A stretch of DNA of 64,000 nucleotides from Bacteroidales bacterium (GTDB lineage Bacteria > Bacteroidota > Bacteroidia > Bacteroidales > Muribaculaceae), in contig SFEA01000007.1 in the NCBI GenBank assembly GCA_004557385.1, forward strand, positions 9,638-73,637, in the 5' to 3' direction. The translations under genes were made by a program, and so were the position numbers. The notes under the pieces were generated by a model, which saw nothing but the letters and a program-made list of their open reading frames with translations, did no database searches and was not told the origin of the DNA. Positions within the stretch are counted from its first letter, which is position 1. Each line of letters starts with the position of its first letter. Positions 24,838-33,633 of the stretch are shown here, in pieces.

Positions 24838-25581
24838 TTAGTGGTTGGTTGGCTTGGCGAGCGTCAGCGAGCCTTGCCGAGAGCTCGGAGCACTCTGAGC
24901 ACTCGGAGGTTGCTCGCTGACGCTCGCGTGGGTGCTCGCAGCTTCTTTGTCCGACTTGGCGAGCGTCAGCGAGCCTTGCCGAGAGCTCTGAGCACTCTGA
25001 GCACTCTGCTTTTGCTCGCTGACGCTCGCAGGGGCGTGGGTGCTTCGCCATTGTCGCCGGGCTTGCGACATTTGCTCGCGTATGCCGCCTTGGGCGAGGA
25101 AATCGCTTTGCTGCCTATCAATCAAGCCCTGAAGAAGCACGTCGGCTTGGTGGATGAGGATAATGGCAATATTTGCCACTGTTTCATCGCTGCGCACTTT
25201 CACAGCTTCGCGGTAATAGGCATCATCGAGGTGGGTGGCACAAAACCTGCGTGTTTGCAGAGCCTTTTCGCTATCTTTATCCCAAATGGCGAGTTCGCGC
25301 ACTCGCAGGTAATCTTCATAGTCCTCGAGCAGTTCTTGCAAACTTGCTTTAGCCACGTTAGTGAGCTTTAGCTGAGTTTCCATTGAGGTTGTGGCTGCTT
25401 TGCTGCCTTCCACTATGTTCTGCTTGCCGCTACGAGCTGCTTGCACCATCTGGTCGGTGGTGCGGTCGCGCGCACTGAGGAACCGCCGTGTGAAAAGATA
25501 TGTGATGTCGTAAATAATTTTTGATACTTTATACACACGCAGGCTTTTGTAGTTGCCCTTATTTTTCAGGAAGGTGTTCAT
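24838..25581 (-). CDS. Four-helix-bundle protein with repetitive Ser/Ala-rich tail, inside the RM operon
   Basis: 247 residues. Residues about 15-180 form four amphipathic helices with RVYKVSKIIYDIT, ARSGKQNIVEGSKA and ELLEDYEDYLRVREL, the pattern of the S23/four-helix-bundle family. The tail (about 180-247) is two imperfect 34-residue repeats ending RQGSLTLAK. These are encoded by a 102-bp tandem DNA repeat that itself contains 16-bp inverted repeats. Its start overlaps the hsdS stop by 4 bp and hsdR follows 18 bp later, so it is co-translated with the RM genes. The role is unknown; assembly or control of the RM complex is speculation. Confidence 0.8.
   Translation of the reverse strand: MNTFLKNKGNYKSLRVYKVSKIIYDITYLFTRRFLSARDRTTDQMVQAARSGKQNIVEGSKAATTSMETQLKLTNVAKASLQELLEDYEDYLRVRELAIWDKDSEKALQTRRFCATHLDDAYYREAVKVRSDETVANIAIILIHQADVLLQGLIDRQQSDFLAQGGIREQMSQARRQWRSTHAPASVSEQKQSAQSAQSSRQGSLTLAKSDKEAASTHASVSEQPPSAQSAPSSRQGSLTLAKPTNH
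24853..25056. repeat. 102-bp tandem repeat (two units) with internal inverted repeats
   Basis: Units begin at 24853 and 24955 with CTTGGCGAGCG. In unit 1 GCGAGCGTCAGCGAGC (24857-24872) faces GCTCGCTGACGCTCGC (24912-24927), a 16-bp perfect inverted repeat, with an equivalent pair in unit 2. It encodes the 3' end of the four-helix-bundle gene. Confidence 0.8.
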
Positions 25582-26825
25582 GCGGGGAGTGGCTTGAAGG
25601 TGAGCAATTTGTTGCGATAGTATTCGTATCGTGTTTTCACTGCTTCTATCTCTGCCGGAAGACCTTTGCTAAGGTCGTTCACCAAAGTCTCGAAGCGGTC
25701 AAGAATAGATGCAATTTTTTCTTGTAGCTCGTATGGGGGTAATGGGATTACCACTTTTGCTAAATCAGTGCCAGAAACAGAGCATATTTTGGCTTCGTTT
25801 GCAAACATTCTCACTTGATTATGATATGATTTTGTCCTGCAAACATGAGATAGATAATTTGGATGCATTTTGCTCTTAAAAATAAAACAAGCATCGTGCA
25901 CAGCTGCGGGTTCTTCTCCAAGCCAAGCAAGTGCATTTCCTAAATCATCTTTGTTTTCCCCGGCAGCCACTATTACAATATCATTCTTTTCGGCAAATCT
26001 CATTTTTTCAGCAATCTTTTGATTAATGTAGCCTCTTGTTTTTGTTGCATAAAGCCCATAATAGGTGTACATGTCGCCGTAATGAATGCAAGGTACACCG
26101 CACTCAACAATGTCTGTTCGAACAAATCGTTTTCCTCGAATGAAAGTTCCAATCTCACCCATTTTCTTCCATTGGATTTTGTAAGTTGTTGACGGGGGGG
26201 CAATTACACTATCCTTTTGCTTATCATCGGTCCCGCAGCCGCAGGCGGAGGGATTGAATGTAAGTAAAAGGTTGCGATAATACTCGTATTGCTCTTTTCT
26301 TGCTTGCAGCTCCGCTTGCAGCTCCGCTTGCAGCTCCGCTGCGTAGTTTGAAAACCGGTCAAGAATCCGCACAATCTCTTCCTGAACCGGCAGTGGTGGG
26401 ATGGGGATAAGTAAATTATTTACCTTGTCTCTATTTAGAGCAGGTATGCCAGCTCCATGCTGCATTTGTTGTAAATAAATTTCTTGATTCTTCAAAAAGA
26501 AGAAAAGAAAACGATTAAGAATTAAATCTAATTTAGGTCTTACAACATAGCAATGAGCGCCAGCCCAAAATTGATTTTCTTGCCATGCAACAAATCCGGC
26601 AGAAGCACCTCCTTGAGAAATAGTTATAGTGTTTTGCGGTTCATTATAAGATTCAATATAGCCAGAAGGATTGACACCACCATTAATTACAGGATAGCTA
26701 CCTTCTTCATTCATATCTCGCTTGTTGAATTGTTCTCCAGTATATATTTCAATATAATTGCCAAGTTTTTTAAATTCTACGCCGTTGGGGCAAAGGCTGT
26801 CGATTAGGTCTTGCAGCTTGCTCAT
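25578..26825 (-). CDS. hsdS: Type I restriction enzyme, specificity subunit (HsdS)
   Basis: 415 residues in the classic layout. TRD1 covers about residues 10-150. The central conserved helix (PPLPVQEEIVRILDRF...EQYEYYRNLLLTF) follows, then TRD2 at about 215-345. The C-terminal conserved helix repeats it (PPYELQEKIASILDRFETL...RYEYYRNKLLTF). The two TRDs each read half of a bipartite site. The central helix contains three tandem ELQA units encoded by a perfect 12-bp repeat (26303-26338). The TRD parts are AT-rich compared with hsdM and hsdR. It starts within the hsdM stop (ATGA overlap). Confidence 0.95.
   Translation of the reverse strand: MSKLQDLIDSLCPNGVEFKKLGNYIEIYTGEQFNKRDMNEEGSYPVINGGVNPSGYIESYNEPQNTITISQGGASAGFVAWQENQFWAGAHCYVVRPKLDLILNRFLFFFLKNQEIYLQQMQHGAGIPALNRDKVNNLLIPIPPLPVQEEIVRILDRFSNYAAELQAELQAELQARKEQYEYYRNLLLTFNPSACGCGTDDKQKDSVIAPPSTTYKIQWKKMGEIGTFIRGKRFVRTDIVECGVPCIHYGDMYTYYGLYATKTRGYINQKIAEKMRFAEKNDIVIVAAGENKDDLGNALAWLGEEPAAVHDACFIFKSKMHPNYLSHVCRTKSYHNQVRMFANEAKICSVSGTDLAKVVIPLPPYELQEKIASILDRFETLVNDLSKGLPAEIEAVKTRYEYYRNKLLTFKPLPA
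26303..26338. repeat. Three perfect 12-bp tandem repeats in the hsdS central spacer
   Basis: CTTGCAGCTCCG occurs three times without a break (26303, 26315, 26327). It encodes the in-frame ELQA repeat of the helix that sets the distance between the two TRDs. Confidence 0.9.
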
Positions 26826-28465
26826 AGGGCGCCTCCTTTCGCATTAGTTGGAAGGTCTGACAAGTCGGACGGGTTGGGCGAAATTGGCTGATGAGGCAGC
26901 GATGTGTCGCTTTCAAGTTCGGCGATGATGGCGTCAATCTCGGCGCGGAGCTCGTTTTCGTGAGCCACGATGCGGCGAATGCGGTCGTTAAGCTCGCGAA
27001 TGTCAATCTCGGGGCGGGTGTCCTCGGCTTCAACATAGCTGCTCACCGACAGGTTGTAGCCATTTTCGGCAACTTGTGCGTTGGGCACAAGCGCTGAGAA
27101 GTGCTTCACCTCGTTGCGGTTGGCAAATTCGTCCACTATTGCCTCGATGTTCTCGGGCGACAGTTTGTTTTTATTCCCCTCGTGGATGAAGAGGTTTGAT
27201 GCATCGATAAACAGCGTTTTGTTCTCGCGCTTCGATTTTTTCAGCACAATGATGCAGGTGGCAATCGATACGCCGAAGAACAGATTAGCCGGCAGCTGAA
27301 TCACGGTGTCAACGTAGTTGTTGTCGATGAGGTATTTGCGAATTTTCTGCTCCGCACCGCCGCGATAGAGCACACCCGGGAACTCCACGATGGCGGCAGT
27401 GCCCTCGGTAGAGAGCCACGACAGCATGTGCATGGTGAAAGCCAAGTCGCTTTTGCTCTTTGGAGCAAGCACGCCGGCAGGAGCAAAACGAGCGTCGTTG
27501 ATGAGCGTGGCATCGTCCGAGCCAATCCACTTGGTGGAATACGGCGGGTTCGACACTATGGCATCGAAAGGTTCTTCGTCCCAGTGATATGGCTCGAGCA
27601 ACGTGTCGCCGTTGCGAATATCGAAATCGGCATAGTTGATGTCGTGCAAGAACATGTTTATGCGGCACAGGTTGTAGGTGGTGATGTTCAACTCCTGCCC
27701 GAAGAAGCCTTTCTTCACGTTGTTTTTGCCGAGAATCTTGGCAAACTTAAGCAGCAGCGAACCCGAGCCGCAAGCCGGGTCGTAAACCTTGTTGACATAT
27801 TCGCGCCCGTGGCTCACGATGCGAGCAAGCAGTTCGCTCACCTCCTGCGGCGTGTAGTATTCGCCGCCCGATTTGCCGGCATTTGAGGCATACATAGCCA
27901 TCAGATACTCGTAGGCGTCGCCGAAGATGTCGATTTGGTTGTCCTGATAGTCGCCTTTGAGGTCGATGTTGCCAATGTTGTTTAGAATCTTGGTGAGCTG
28001 TTCGTTGCGCTTGTCAACAGTGCCGCCCAGTTTGTTGGAATTCACGTCGATGTCGGCAAACAGGCCTTTGAGGTCGCTTTCGCTCTCGGTGCCGATAGCC
28101 GAAGCCTCGATGGCTTTAAACACGTTGTCGAGAGTGACATTCAGGTTGGCATCGGTCTTTGCCCGTTTGCGCACATTGCAAAACAGCTGCGACGGCAGGA
28201 TGAAGAAGCCTTTTTCGTGCACCAACTGCTGGCGAGCCGCTTCAGCCTCGTCGTCGGAGAAGTCGGCATAGTCGAAGCCCTCAAAGCCGGCTTCAGCCTG
28301 CAGGCGGTTGACGTAATTAGTGATATTTTCGGAGATGAAACGGTAGAAAAGAATGCCGAGAACGTAACTCTTGAAATCCCAGCCATCCACCGAGTTGCGA
28401 AGGTCTTCAGCCGTAGCCCAAATTGCTTTGAAAAGTTCTTGTTTTTGTTGTGCGCTTGTTGCCAT
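26822..28465 (-). CDS. hsdM: Type I restriction enzyme, methyltransferase subunit (HsdM)
   Basis: 547 residues. An N-terminal helical HsdM domain is followed by the N6-adenine methyltransferase core with the SAM-binding motif DPACGSGSLLLK and the catalytic motif SNPPYSTKW. It methylates adenine in the target site read by HsdS. It is the first gene of the operon hsdM-hsdS-four-helix-bundle-hsdR. The 119 bp upstream hold only a weak promoter-like box (TATCTTCG on the minus strand) and lie inside the repeat-bounded cassette. Confidence 0.95.
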   Translation of the reverse strand: MATSAQQKQELFKAIWATAEDLRNSVDGWDFKSYVLGILFYRFISENITNYVNRLQAEAGFEGFDYADFSDDEAEAARQQLVHEKGFFILPSQLFCNVRKRAKTDANLNVTLDNVFKAIEASAIGTESESDLKGLFADIDVNSNKLGGTVDKRNEQLTKILNNIGNIDLKGDYQDNQIDIFGDAYEYLMAMYASNAGKSGGEYYTPQEVSELLARIVSHGREYVNKVYDPACGSGSLLLKFAKILGKNNVKKGFFGQELNITTYNLCRINMFLHDINYADFDIRNGDTLLEPYHWDEEPFDAIVSNPPYSTKWIGSDDATLINDARFAPAGVLAPKSKSDLAFTMHMLSWLSTEGTAAIVEFPGVLYRGGAEQKIRKYLIDNNYVDTVIQLPANLFFGVSIATCIIVLKKSKRENKTLFIDASNLFIHEGNKNKLSPENIEAIVDEFANRNEVKHFSALVPNAQVAENGYNLSVSSYVEAEDTRPEIDIRELNDRIRRIVAHENELRAEIDAIIAELESDTSLPHQPISPNPSDLSDLPTNAKGGAL

Positions 28466-28584
28466 ATTATTGATTACTATTTTTAAAGAAAAACTGTTGT
28501 AAGAAAGATTTAGTTATAAATGCGAAGATACAAAATATTTTTCACAAAACAGATGGCGCTACGCCATAAATGTGACGAAGCGGC

Positions 28585-28612
28585 TTAGAATGGTGTTGGG
28601 GAGGTGAAGCTG
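28585..28612. repeat. 28-bp repeat at the rluA 3' end (proximal boundary of the RM cassette)
   Basis: The last 28 bp of the RluA-family gene, repeated at 21609-21636 with one mismatch. The type I RM operon lies exactly between the copies. Confidence 0.9.
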
Positions 28613-30288
28613 AGGGGCTGTTGGGTGACGGGGTGCACGAATTGCAGGTTGCGGGCATGCAGGCAAAGGCGCTCGGCATTCATGCGCTGGGCATTTTGGG
28701 GCTGGTCGGCAGGGGCTTGATTGCCGAGGGAGGGGGCTTGTTTGCCGTAAAGTTGGTCGCCAACGATTGGGGCGTTGAGCCCCTGGCGGTGTGCGGCGTG
28801 CACGCGCAGCTGGTGTGTGCGACCTGTGAGCGGTCGGAACTCAATGCGCGTGATGCCGTCGCACCGGTCGATAACGCGAAAGAGCGTGGTGGCTGGTTTG
28901 CCGTGCTCGGCGTCAACTATCTGGCGAGGACGGTCGGCAATGTCGGGCGATAGCGGCAGCGAAATGGTGCCTTCGGGCGTGGAGATGACGCCTTGCAGCA
29001 GAGCTTCGTAGACTTTTGTGATTTGGCGTTGGGCAAACGCCTCCTGCAGTTGCTTGTGAACATCTTTGGTCTTAGCCACCACCACAAGCCCCGATGTGTG
29101 CATATCGAGGCGATGCACAATCACAGGGCCTTCCACTTCGGGGTACAGTTTTCGGTATTGCTCGAGCAGCGAGTCGGCAACGATGTTGCCAGGCACCGAA
29201 GCCAGCCCCGACGGCTTGTCGACGACCGACAGCCATGGGTCATCGTAGATTATCTTGATTTTGTCGGTAGCAGCTTGCTCGTGCGGATTAGGGTCGACAT
29301 CGAGCCCCTGCATCATAAAAGTGAGGATTGGCAGACATTTGCTGCGGCAAGCAGGATAGAACGCGCCGTGGTGTCGAACCTCGGCAGCAGGCGATTTCCC
29401 CCACCAAAACTCAGCCATGCAGCGAGGCGTGAGGTTGTGAGTGAGGGCGTATTGCAACAGGCGCGGAGCGGCACATTCGCCGGCGCCGGCAGGTGGCACT
29501 CCTTGTGCGGTGGGCTTGAAGATGTGCAGGAGGTCGCTGCTTTCGCCACGGGCGTTGCGCATCACAAACAGCTGAAACAGACGCCGTTGCAGATGATTGG
29601 AGCGCATGCGGCGCAGCTGCCTCAGTTGGGTTATTTGCTCCTCGGCATCGGCAATTTCGGCAGCAACGGGCAGCGATGCAACGGTTTGTGCGGCAGCAGC
29701 GCGTCGACGCTTTAGTTCGGCTTTCAGATATTGGCTGCGGGTGGTCATCAGCTGCAGCTGCTCGGACGTGACGTTGCCGCTTGCCCGCAGCGCATCGCGT
29801 TCAGCCTTCTCGCGCTTTACCTGTTCGGCGAATTGCTCAACATCGTGTTCAATAGCCTTGCGCTGAGTGGCATATTGTTCGCGCAGCGCAGCCAGGCGCG
29901 CGTCGGCTTCGAGGGCGGCTATGCGGCGGTTGATTTGCGAAATCTCGGCTTCGCCAATGGCAAACTCGCCGCCCGGGTTGAGCAGATTGTAGACAGCCGG
30001 TACAAAATAGGGCAGCGAGGTGCTGTGAGCCAGATTGCCCGAAAACGCTGCCAGAAACCCGATTGCGCCCGCCGAGTCCTGCACCACCATCACGCCCAGC
30101 ATCTTGCCTTCGTTGAGTTCGGGCAACAGCTCGTGGCAGGTGGCGAGGTGGCGTTTCACCAGTTCAGCCGCCTCGACGCACAGCGGATGCGGAGTGTAGC
30201 AAAAAGGGTAGGTGAAGCGAGGCGGCAGCTCGTCGGCAGCCACGTGGCGATTGAAATGATGTAGTTTTTGCTCCTTTGCCATGCGCAT
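28585..30288 (-). CDS. RluA family pseudouridine synthase with long N-terminal extension
   Basis: 567 residues. The catalytic domain (about 345-555) has VHRLDMHTSGLVVVAK, with the catalytic Asp, and RPLTGRTHQLRVH. The first 340 residues are an extension with a long charged coiled coil (about 115-230), seen in some Bacteroidota RluA proteins. A second ATG two codons in (30282) is an equally good start. It converts specific uridines of rRNA or tRNA to pseudouridine; the target is not predictable. Its last 28 bp are duplicated across the adjacent RM operon. Confidence 0.88.
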   Translation of the reverse strand: MRMAKEQKLHHFNRHVAADELPPRFTYPFCYTPHPLCVEAAELVKRHLATCHELLPELNEGKMLGVMVVQDSAGAIGFLAAFSGNLAHSTSLPYFVPAVYNLLNPGGEFAIGEAEISQINRRIAALEADARLAALREQYATQRKAIEHDVEQFAEQVKREKAERDALRASGNVTSEQLQLMTTRSQYLKAELKRRRAAAAQTVASLPVAAEIADAEEQITQLRQLRRMRSNHLQRRLFQLFVMRNARGESSDLLHIFKPTAQGVPPAGAGECAAPRLLQYALTHNLTPRCMAEFWWGKSPAAEVRHHGAFYPACRSKCLPILTFMMQGLDVDPNPHEQAATDKIKIIYDDPWLSVVDKPSGLASVPGNIVADSLLEQYRKLYPEVEGPVIVHRLDMHTSGLVVVAKTKDVHKQLQEAFAQRQITKVYEALLQGVISTPEGTISLPLSPDIADRPRQIVDAEHGKPATTLFRVIDRCDGITRIEFRPLTGRTHQLRVHAAHRQGLNAPIVGDQLYGKQAPSLGNQAPADQPQNAQRMNAERLCLHARNLQFVHPVTQQPLSFTSPTPF

Positions 30289-30313
30289 GCTTAGGGGTGA
30301 TGAAATTTTGCAA

Positions 30314-30352
30314 CAAAGTTAGTGATTATTTCAAAGAATAAGGGTACTTTTG
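30314..30352. promoter_or_regulatory. Divergent -7 boxes between rluA and the DUF4250 gene
   Basis: Minus-strand TAACTTTG (30321-30314) faces rluA and plus-strand TACTTTTG (30345-30352) faces DUF4250, 23 bp apart. A small palindrome (TTATT-N6-AATAA) lies between them. Neither has a clear -33 TTTG. The plus box places transcription after the upstream in-frame codons, which supports the DUF4250 start at 30379. Confidence 0.55.
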
Positions 30353-30378
30353 TGAAAAGAAACCAAAACAGCTACGAC

Positions 30379-30561
30379 ATGAATGAAAATATTCCAAACG
30401 ACCCGATGATGCTGATGAGTTTTGTGAACATGAAACTGCGTGACCGCTACGCGACGCTCGACGAACTGTGCGACGACCTGAACATCGACCGCCATTGGCT
30501 TGAGGAGAAACTTGGGGCGGTGGGCATGGAATATTCGCCCGAGCACAACAAGTTTTGGTGA
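30379..30561 (+). CDS. DUF4250 domain protein
   Basis: 60 residues from ATG 30379. The sequence IPNDPMMLMSFVNMKLRDRY leads to a helix-turn-helix-like second half (LDELCDDLNIDRHWLEEKL) and ends EYSPEHNKFW. This matches the small DUF4250 family, whose function is unknown; the HTH-like shape is inference. It starts about 25 bp after the predicted transcription start, and the metallophosphoesterase gene follows 45 bp later. Confidence 0.85.
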   Translation: MNENIPNDPMMLMSFVNMKLRDRYATLDELCDDLNIDRHWLEEKLGAVGMEYSPEHNKFW

Positions 30562-30606
30562 AACGTGATTGCGATTGAAATTGATTAATCCTAAATAGAT
30601 ATAGAC

Positions 30607-31882
30607 ATGAAACAAAAGTTGACAGCAATGCTGCTCGTGCTTGCCTGTTGGGCGGCGGCAGCGCAGCCTGTGAGCACAGTGGTGACATGCCCGGGCGAAG
30701 ATGCTTCGCACAGCATGCGCATCGGTTGGGCAGCTCCGGCAACGGGCTATTATGTGAAATATTCGGCAGTGGGCAATGAAGGCAACACCGTGACTCTGCG
30801 CCCCGAAACGGAATTCCGCTGCACCACATTTGCCGGAGTGAACTCGAAGGCGGCAGATGGCTCCGACGTGGTGGAACAAGCCGTGATTACCAAATGCGGA
30901 GCAACGCTTAAAAACCTTCAGCCAAACACCCGATACAGCTATGTGATATGCGACCCTGCCGGCAACGCCGCGTGCCCCGAGCACCGTTTCATCACGGCTG
31001 GCGCAACCGAATGGCAATGTTGCGTGATATCGGACTTTCATGCCTATACACCATTGCAGCACCGTCAGGACGAGGCAATGAAGATGATTGAAACTGTGGC
31101 AAGCTATGGTGGCGGCATCGACTGGACATTGCACCTTGGCGACATCACAGCGTGGGGCGCCAGCTGGTCGTTCTGGCAGAAGCTGTATAGCGAACCGGCA
31201 TTCAGCCGCATGATGTGGGCAGGCTGCGTGGGCAATCACGACTATATGGCGCGCAACTATCGCCGCCTGAGCAACGAGTTTTTCAATCAAGCCAACTATT
31301 TCCCCGAGAACGGCTATCGCGGCGAGATGGGCGTGTGCTATCATTTTCCGTTATGGCGACGCCATGTTTGTGATGCTCAACAGCGAGAGCATGCGCAGCG
31401 ACGAAGGGCTTGCAGCTGCGCAGCAGTGGGTGCGCAAGGTGGTGGGCGAGGCACGCGCCTCGGCAAACGCGCCGCGCTATGTGATTGTGTGCGAACACTA
31501 TCAGTGGTTTTTTGGCGGCGATGGCCGCACGAGCCAGTACGAGCGCTGGTGCAAGGTGTTCGACGAACTTGGCATTGACCTCGCATTGGCAGGAAACAAC
31601 CATATTTATGTGCGAACCGATGCGGTTTATGGCGGCGAATTGAGCAACCCGGCTGTTCGTGGCACGGTGTATGTGCAGACACCGTCGGCTGACGACGAGC
31701 GCGGACAGAAAATGAAGCCCGAGCTGAAACACAATAAAGAGCTGATTAAGAGTCGTTGGACTGAGGGCGCAAAAACCGTTGGCGCAATGCTCATGAAGGT
31801 GAACCGACAAAAAATTGCACTCACATTGCTCGACCGCCACGGAAAGGTGATTGACACCGTAGACGTGCCAGCCAAACGCTGA
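30607..31882 (+). pseudogene. Metallophosphoesterase with N-terminal FN3-like domain, frameshifted
   Basis: A signal peptide (cleavage near AAAAQ) and a purple-acid-phosphatase-like beta domain (about 20-130) lead to a calcineurin-like phosphoesterase with SDFHAY, LGDITAWG and GNHD. The frame breaks in the run TTTT at 31344-31347. Removing one T joins CYHF to RYGDAMFVMLNSE and restores the second half (VCEHYQW, LAGNNHIYVRT) up to the stop at 31882. The joined product would be about 424 residues. It could be a real one-base insertion, a slippage site or a sequencing error. The first frame runs on to a stop at 31578. Confidence 0.75.
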
Positions 31883-31934
31883 TGCCGAACGGCGGTTCCT
31901 TGAGATGACTTTTTGCGGCAATTATCTTGCAACT

Positions 31935-32118
31935 CGCTTGAAAAAGTGTAACGAACCGCGATTATTCGCTTGAAAAAGTGTAACGAACCGCGATTATTCG
32001 CTTGAAAAAGTGTAGTGAACCATTGGTTATTCGCTTGAAAAAGTGTGGCGAACCATTGATTATTCGCTTGAAAAAGTGTATCAAATCATTGGTTATTCGC
32101 TTGAAAAAGTGTAATTTT
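31935..32118. repeat. Six 32-33-bp tandem repeats upstream of the DUF4143 ATPase
   Basis: CGCTTGAAAAAGTGT recurs at 31935, 31967, 31999, 32032, 32065 and 32098. There is no unique spacer between units. The last unit ends in TAATTTTG (32112-32119), a consensus -7 box, with a TTGG about 20 bp before it, so the array ends in what looks like the promoter of the next gene. Confidence 0.9.
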
Positions 32119-32143
32119 GCGATATGGAATAATATCGTACACT

Positions 32144-33529
32144 ATGCTTAAGAGAAAGATTGAAAAATATTTAGCTGATTGGAAAAGGTCAGAAGGGAAG
32201 AAACCTCTTGTTATAAAAGGAATCAGGCAATGTGGAAAAACCTACATTGTAAGAAAATTTGCGAGAGAAAACTACGAGAGTGTAGTTTATGTAAATTTCA
32301 TTCTCGAACCAGACAAGAAATCGGCTTTTGCTGGAAATATGGATGTAGAAGCAATCATCCTCAATCTCTCGGCTTTGATTCCCGGCTGCCGTTTTGTAGA
32401 GGGGAAAACATGCATTATCCTCGACGAAATTCAGGAATGCAAGGAGGCAAGAACAGCATTGAAATCATTTCATATTGATGGACGTTTTGATGTTATTGCC
32501 ACAGGTTCGCTTTTAGGTGTAAAGGGTTATGGCTCGACCAAAAGGAAATTGGAAGAATATTCACAAGATTCTGTTCCTGTGGGATATGAAACATTGGTTG
32601 ATATGTATCCATTGGATTTTGAAGAATTTCTATGGGCTAATGGCATTGGTGATGCAGTTGTCAATTCCATAAAGAAATGCTTTGAAAACGAGGAGCCAGT
32701 TCCCGAAGGTGTTCATAAGGCGATGATGGAACTTTTGTACCGATATGTTATTGTGGGCGGTCTGCCAGATGTGGTGAATTGCTTCCTCAAGACGAAAAAT
32801 ATAGGGCTTATTTACAAGAAGCAACGCGACCTGATTGCTGATTATGAAGAGGATATGGTGAAATATGCCGATGACGCCGATAAACCTCATATTCGCGAAT
32901 GTTTTGAATCAATCCCTAAACAATTAGCCAAGGAGAACAAAAAATTCCAGTATTCGATTGTGAAAAAGGGTGGAAGAGCATCACAGTATGCTGGCAGTAT
33001 TCAATGGTTGGAGGATGCAGGTGTGATTCGTAGATGCTTTAATACTCACACCACCGAACTCCCGTTAGACGGAAATTCCATAGCCGATTGTTTCAAGGTG
33101 TACACAACTGATATAGGAATACTTATGGCGATGCTTGACTATGGCACACAAGCCGATATATTGCGAGGCAACTTGCTCGGATATAAAGGCGCTATCTTTG
33201 AGAACCTTATGGCAGATTTCTTGTGTAAATCAGGGCAGAAATTATACTATTTCCATAAAGACAGCGGGCTTGAGGTAGACTTTCTGACAAGGTTTAAGGG
33301 CGAATGCGTTTTGATTGAGGTGAAAGCAAAAAACGGTAAGGCTAAAAGTATGATGACGGTATTAAAGCACAAAAACACCTATCATGTGAACAACGCAATT
33401 AAACTTGGGCAATATAATGTTGGGCGAGAAGGCGAAGTGCTCACCATACCGCTATATATGGGATTTCTTATTAAGGAAAAACTCGCTGATGTGATGATTC
33501 CCGATATTGACCTCGGTGCATTGTCGTGA
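32144..33529 (+). CDS. AAA ATPase with DUF4143 domain
   Basis: 461 residues from ATG 32144, chosen because the family starts MLKRKIEKYL and because the -7 box at 32112-32119 excludes the earlier codons as a good start. The Walker A motif is GIRQCGKTYIV and the Walker B motif CIILDEIQE. The C-terminal DUF4143 nuclease-like domain has LEVDFLTRF...VLIEVKAK, the PD-(D/E)XK pattern. The function of this widespread family is not known. The gene is AT-rich and flanked on both sides by tandem arrays of about 33 bp. Confidence 0.85.
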   Translation: MLKRKIEKYLADWKRSEGKKPLVIKGIRQCGKTYIVRKFARENYESVVYVNFILEPDKKSAFAGNMDVEAIILNLSALIPGCRFVEGKTCIILDEIQECKEARTALKSFHIDGRFDVIATGSLLGVKGYGSTKRKLEEYSQDSVPVGYETLVDMYPLDFEEFLWANGIGDAVVNSIKKCFENEEPVPEGVHKAMMELLYRYVIVGGLPDVVNCFLKTKNIGLIYKKQRDLIADYEEDMVKYADDADKPHIRECFESIPKQLAKENKKFQYSIVKKGGRASQYAGSIQWLEDAGVIRRCFNTHTTELPLDGNSIADCFKVYTTDIGILMAMLDYGTQADILRGNLLGYKGAIFENLMADFLCKSGQKLYYFHKDSGLEVDFLTRFKGECVLIEVKAKNGKAKSMMTVLKHKNTYHVNNAIKLGQYNVGREGEVLTIPLYMGFLIKEKLADVMIPDIDLGALS

Positions 33530-33633
33530 TGATGAAATGGTTGATTTAGAATAAATGGCGCAATTGGGTTGCATTGATTGTGCTATTTTAGAGTTTCTTG
33601 CTAATTATGATTGCATACTTTTGGCGCTAATTT

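Noticed and set aside
24841..25371. 176-residue plus-strand ORF opposite the four-helix-bundle gene
   Set aside because: It is made of the reverse side of the 102-bp repeats, and the minus-strand gene is clearly the real one.
31935..32118. CRISPR array
   Set aside because: Units of 32-33 bp follow each other without unique spacers, and no cas genes are near.
32630..32890. 86-residue minus-strand ORF inside the DUF4143 ATPase
   Set aside because: It is a shadow of a strongly supported AAA ATPase gene.
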